A stretch of 64,000 nucleotides of DNA from Luscinia megarhynchos (lineage: Eukaryota > Chordata > Aves > Passeriformes > Turdidae), in NCBI GenBank assembly GCA_034336665.1, contig CM067568.1, positions 13,425,983-13,489,982 of the forward strand, in the 5' to 3' direction. Positions 58,506 to 64,000 of this stretch are shown here, piece after piece. The position numbers and the translations under genes are program-made. Every line of letters begins with the position of its first letter. The stretch's first letter is position 1. The notes beneath the pieces are model-generated. The model had not been told where the DNA came from. It saw nothing but the letters and a program-made list of their open reading frames with translations, and made no database searches.

Positions 58506-61500
58506 GTGGTGTTATCTTGACTTTCATTAGGGCTTCTAGAATTACTAGTGCATTTAGGAGTGGTATTAGATCTCTGCCTTGGCAGGAAGAAGATACAGGC
58601 TCTGATTCAGCAAAGAAATCAAGAACATGCTTCAGTTGCACTACTTTGCATAAATATGCTGCTGACAAGGGGTCTCCTTTCTTCATATTCTGTTGTGGCC
58701 ATTATTAAACCTACTACTAAACTAAGCATCACAGATCATTATTAGAGGGATCAGTAAATAAGCATGTTTCTCCTCCTGCCCCCAAAATTTACAATTACAT
58801 TGTAGGACGTGATCATACCAGGATATGTTGAAACTAAGAATCACAAAAAATTAGACTCCGAATTCCAGTGTACCTACTGAAACTTGAAGTCATACAACAC
58901 TATCTCACAAGACAGGCACTACATTTTTGGACAAATGTTCACATTTTTCATTCAAGTTCTATTTTTCAAGTGTTTGTACCAAGTTCATGTATTCTCAGGT
59001 ATTAGAAACTAATTGCAAAGAAGTTTTTGTTGTAAAGTTCAAGTTACAGATCACAGTTTTCCTCAAGTTCAAGTTGGAATTTAGGCCAAAGATAGGAAGT
59101 TTTAATTTGGATTTGAACTTTATGCATCTCTGGCAGCACTGCTCCAGGGATTTACTTCTTGTTTAGAGCCTCTCTAAAAATAACCAGTGGGCTCTGTTTC
59201 ATTCAGTATCCATGTGTAACCTTGAAAGCTGGCTGTGCAACTGAAAAATATTACGCCCTGAGCTGGTTGTCATTGGAAAGTAACAACCAGGGCTACAATC
59301 AGCAACTATAACCTGTTCCTTATCACATCCCTATGATTTATGAATTTTGTATAAACATCACAGTAGAATAAAAACAAACACACTGAAAACCAATCTAGGT
59401 ATCGTCATTATCCCCAAATACTTCGATGACAGACTAGTCATTGTATTCTCTGTTAGGTGGCTATTATAGAGGGAGTTTGTGCAGCTCTTACCTCTTAAGC
59501 AGGAAAAAGAAAGAGGGAACAGCTAATTCCAGGGAACGTCTCCCACTCCTTTAATCATGTATGGCCTTGGAGATCAATGTTCTGTGGAGAGGAGAGGAAC
59601 AAGCTGCCATGAGTTGAGCAGAGCAATGCAGTTGCTTCTCCTTCTTCCTGGGGACAGTCATTCTCCAAGCTTGGTGATTTATCTGAAGCCAGAGGGGCAG
59701 GGATGGTAGCAGCCATAAGTATTCCTTCCTCATCCATCAGCTTGTGGTCATGATGCATGATAAATCAGTGCCAAGGCATGGGACCATTCTGCAGAGCAGC
59801 CCAGGCTCCCATGGATCGGAGGAGACTCCGAGGCAGGACTGACCACTGAGTATCTTCATCAAAGTCCAACTTTGTAAAGGTCTCCAGTTGATTTCCCTGT
59901 GGGAAAACACAGAAAACACCTCAGCCCATAAAGATTGAGTTACCCCTTTAATTTTCCATTAAAAATAAAAATCAAACTAATTTGAGAATGTGCTAATTCA
60001 TATTAACATGAATCAGCAGGGTCTCTACTAAGGCTGGAAAAATGCCCCAGGTTAGTTAGAAGCCTGTATCACTTGTAAAAGCTAAGGAGAGACAGTTGCC
60101 TCACAAACCAGGACCTCACACATGATCAATATTATTTTCATTGCCTTCAGCAAACAATCGGGCCCACAATGCAAAAGATCCAAAAAAATGTTTTTTGTGA
60201 AATACTAAAGATCTTTTAATCCCAAATAATTTGAGGCTGGTAAAAGTACTAATTTTACTGCCGTTAAATGGCAACCAAAAAGTATCTTGGCAGCTCAGGA
60301 ATTTTGGCAGAGCTCAGAGGCTCTGGCCATGTTGGCAGCACACACAGCTCATGCCTGCCTTGCTTGCACCCCATTTCTGAGGGACACAATGGGGTACCTG
60401 GCTGTAGGGCTGGCCTGGCAGAGCGGGCACAGGGCACTTCTTGTGCTCAACAATGTACACGCAGTTCCATGTGAAGTCATGTATATTGCATTTCACTGAT
60501 TTATTTTAGCCACCCGAGTTTCCACATACTGATGTTAATGTTACAACAGAGAAGAGGCATTTAGCACATCCCAAAATAGATGGATGGATGATGAAGAAAA
60601 AATATTCATAAGTTTCCAATGCAGAGCCCATCTTTCTCCCGTTGATGTCAGTGAGAAAAGTTCACTGGAGTAAGGCCAAAGGGCATCAGTACTGATAAAC
60701 ATATGTTTAGGTTACAGATATATTTATTTTTTTACTTAGATAAGGAAAATTGTTTCCCTGTGCCATTTCTTCCTGTTTAGTTCTAAGGTAATAAATATAT
60801 TTAAAACAAAGCTCTGTGCATCAAGAGGACAGCATGTAACTGATAGAAATATATCCCAGTCTATAGGGAAATATTTTGAAGCTAGTAATATTTGGATTCA
60901 GAGTTTTAATCTAGTTCTGACACAGCCAAGGGGCATATGCAAGACTGATCCAACATTTACAAACTTTGGTTCTTAAATTTGGCTCCTGAAGATGAATTTA
61001 GTCGTTTAGGGTTGATCCTACAAGACAAAGTGCAGCCTGCCTTATTCTACAGAAACACTCCAGCATGGGATCTGAACACACACTGATGGAAAGTTTGTAT
61101 CACACAGGATCTAGTTCTGTACGATGTTTCCTGAGCAACACTGCCTCCAAAGGGAAAGTCATACAGACACAAACAAACAAAGGAAAGTAGCTGTCTTCAA
61201 ATATAACAATAAATGCACATTTTAGGAATGTTTGCTTTGATTTGGTAGCTTAAAGCGCTGCATGACAAACCCAGTATTACTGGTCTATCTCACTCAAACC
61301 ACTGCTATGGAAAAAGAGGAATAAATTTATACCTCACTTACATATACTACATGCTCCGATTTACATTTCATCAGATCATTTGCAAGTATGAGAATGAAGA
61401 GGATCTTTTTCCTACTTTCAATATTTCCAACAAAGTGCAATAAAATTGCTGGGTTTTCAAATAACAATCTTAAGCACCGTTCCCTGCATTATCATAGCAA

Positions 61501-63790
61501 TACTGCTACAGAAGTATTTCCCATATGGAACATTCAATTTTAGGTAAGATATATGAACTGTTCCTGGTATATTTTTTCCCTTTAAAAAGATTTTATTATT
61601 TGTATCCAAATATATTAAAGAAATATTAAATTGGCAGTTGCTTTATACCAGATGCTGCTCTTCTAAAATGACTTGTCATTTTCAACTCAAGATAGACCCT
61701 ATAAAAAAAAACCTTGAAAGTGGACAGAAAAACAGTTTTCATTTTGCAGAGATATTTGAAAGGTTCAAAGTGTTCAAAGGGCCAAAACTACTATCTTCAG
61801 AAGAACTACATCCAAAACAGACAAGAAAACATTTGTACGTCATACCTCATGAATTTTAATGAATTAATTAATTAATATTTATTTTTTGTTTAAAAATTTC
61901 CTTGAAATCAGTAGGAATATTTCCAGCTTCAGTAGGAATATTTTCAGACTAGTGCACATAATGCTGTCTGGGATAGTGTTCATGTAGCAGTGCAAAGCCA
62001 GGACAAACTCCCTGCTGTGACCCTTTGCTCGTGCTCTGGTCACTGACCCATTTCTGTCACAACACTTTCAGATGTGCCGATCCCCCTGAGCACACCCCTC
62101 TGAACGAGCTGCCAGGCTTTAGTGCTCACCTGATCTGGAAAGTACAAACCAGAAACTGCCCCCATAGCAGTGCTGAAAGCCTACAGCCGTTCCTAAATGA
62201 GTGGCTGACACGGAGCCTGTGATAGCAGGAGATGGCATGAAGGTCATTTCACATAACTTGCATGTGGCAATCTTGGCTTCACAGGCAGTAGGTAAAAAGG
62301 GCTGCGTAGAGTCAGAGTGCAAATCTCTGACAGCACGACCTGGAGATCATCTTGGGAGACACATCCAAGTACCTCATTAAGCACTATTTACTATCAGCTC
62401 GCCCTCCCGGAGCCTTTCAAATCCTTGGTTTTCTAGTAAAACTGTTGAACAGCCATGACCTCCTCTCCTTGATGGATGCAGCATGCTCCCTTCTGAACAG
62501 GCTTGTTGCACAACTGGGAATGTCATTAAGTGAAGACCTTTCAATATTTCACATTTCAGGGCTAACAAGGGAGGGGATGGTCCCTAGCATAATACAGAAG
62601 AGCAGTAAGATTGTCCTTTCCCTCCCAGGACCCAGCAGGAATTAGGAACATGTCTGACATAGAGCCACTTGGACCAGTACAAGGAACCCAGAAACTTCCC
62701 TGTGGGCCCAGAAACCTACATTTTCCATACACAGACACTTCTGAATAAAGACCTTAACACTGTAAGTTAATGGTGAAAACTGACCTACCCTGTAACCATG
62801 GGGTGATAGAAAACCTCAGGGGTTTCCCAATAATACAGTCAACATGGCACTGAACTCACATTTTCTTTCTACAACACCAATAACTTTTACCATCTACAGG
62901 CATCTTAGCAACATCAACAAGTGTGCCATTTTATGTAATACTCAATTAATAACCTCACATTTATCAATAACAAGGCAAATACTGTAATTATTCACTAAAA
63001 ATTTACTAAAAGCTCTAACAGACAATAACCCACTTAATCATGTGATTGAGGGAGGTTGCAGTTTTGGTTGGGGTGTTGTTTTTTTTTTTTTTTTTGTTGG
63101 GAGTCAGATTCACTTAGAAGTCTGTGCCTCAGCATAGTTGCCATCTACTGCTGCATATCCATGGCAGCAAAAGGGGGGTCCCCTAATCTCCACAGTCCTC
63201 CCTAGCCCGCTTGAACTGACCTTGAGCCTTTTCTGGTCCAACAGCCACATCTGCTGGGAAAAATTTAAACTGCATTTCTTCCTGAAATCATTGCTTGGTG
63301 AATTCCATGTTCTGTTTTACCATCTTTCTGTGATGTAAGGTTTGTTGGTGCAGAAACAGCAAAAAAAAAATCACAGTCTTCAGACACCACCTGGAGGCCC
63401 ATACACTAGGAACATAAAGAAAAATATATTAGAGAAAACAATTTCTTCCCTACCAAGAACCTTCTGCAGAAAAAGAAAGAAAAAAGTGTAAGAAAAGTAT
63501 CGTTGGTTGGGTTTTGCCTCTTTTATTGCTAGATAAATTTTGGGGTACCACTCTGTTTTTCTTTGTTGTAAGTGAAAAATAAAGACAAAAGGAGGGAGAA
63601 AATGGAGGGTCTTTGAAGGCATTGTGCTGACAGCAGTGGTCCTGGGGGAGACAGGCTGCTTGCCAAGAGGGCAGGTGGGGAAGATGCACAGGAACTGCAG
63701 GTGACAGCAGGATCACAATGAGACTCTCTGGTGACAAAGTCCCTCAGCAGGACACAAATCTTGGCCACTGGACCAAGGGAGAGGATTTTC
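58506..63790. other. Intergenic DNA downstream of MYOD1
   Basis: No exon of the expected next gene (KCNC1 in vertebrate maps) could be found. Short local features are a duplicated CAGTAGGAATATTT unit near 61909-61945, an ATTA run near 61860 and a T tract at about 63079-63095. Open frames are short and unconvincing. Confidence 0.5.
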
Positions 63791-64000
63791 CCCTTTACTC
63801 TGCTCTGGTGAGATCCCACCTGGAGCTGTGCATCCAGCTCTGAGTCCTCAGCAAAGAAGGGATATTGACCTGCTGGAGCAAAACCAGAGGAGGCCACCAA
63901 GATGATCAGAGGGATGGAAAGGCTGAGAGAACTGGGATTGTTTAGCCTGGAAAAGAGAAGGCTTTAGGGTGGCCTTCCAGTACCTGAAGGGGAAATACAA
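63791..64000 (+). mobile_element. CR1 retroposon, sense, running off the window
   Basis: CCCTTTACTCTGCTCTGGTG, ATCCCACCTGGAGCTGTGCA, GAGGAGGCCACCAAGATGAT and TTTAGCCTGGAAAAGAGAAG follow the CR1 3' region in order. The element continues beyond position 64000. Confidence 0.93.

Noticed and set aside
58506..63790. Search for the first exon of KCNC1 downstream of MYOD1
   Set aside because: No CpG island or potassium-channel T1 domain peptide is visible. The gene probably lies beyond the window.

Overview
This window is vertebrate nuclear DNA, and it is most likely from a bird. It has long AT-rich non-coding stretches, GT-AG introns, CpG-island promoters, and many CR1 retroposon fragments, some ending in the ATTCTATGA/ATTCTGTG-type tail typical of avian CR1. 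It also carries a MYOD1 gene that reads almost like the chicken protein. The order is roughly as follows. A possible 3' part of a cysteine-rich gene (OTOG candidate) lies at 2.8-3.3 kb. About 40 kb of gene-poor DNA follows. A divergent ferritin-family gene, best matched to avian ferritoid, occupies 45.0-49.7 kb on the + strand. MYOD1 occupies 54.8-58.5 kb on the + strand, and non-coding DNA with one CR1 copy runs to the end.

Two genes are firmly supported. MYOD1 has three coding exons (54977-55531, 56969-57047, 57614-57864) giving 294 residues, with the Cys/His-rich segment, the basic helix-loop-helix region and the C-terminal amphipathic helix all intact. It also has a TATA-like box and a poly(A) signal. 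The upstream gene has three coding exons (45022-45204, 47837-47983, 49211-49714) giving 277 residues. It keeps the ferritin four-helix fold, but five of seven residues of the ferroxidase centre are substituted. It adds a basic N-terminal motif (K-R-P-R) and a tail of about 70 residues. This agrees with ferritoid, the avian protein described as carrying ferritin into the nucleus of corneal epithelial cells.

The most unusual structure is a diverged inverted repeat with arms of about 0.7 kb (44090-44801 and 45898-46667). It encloses the CpG-rich promoter and first exon of the ferritin-like gene, so they sit in the loop of a large imperfect palindrome. Part of the arms is far more alike than the rest (3 differences in 117 bases), which suggests local gene conversion or selection.

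The 3.3-44 kb region has no convincing protein-coding gene. It holds old CR1 and MIR-like fragments, simple repeats, two CpG-rich patches (about 19.85 and 23.2 kb) and several stretches that look like conserved regulatory DNA. Two of these lie 20-22 kb upstream of the MYOD1 start, the distance at which the mammalian MyoD core enhancer sits. All conservation statements are inference, because no alignment could be run.
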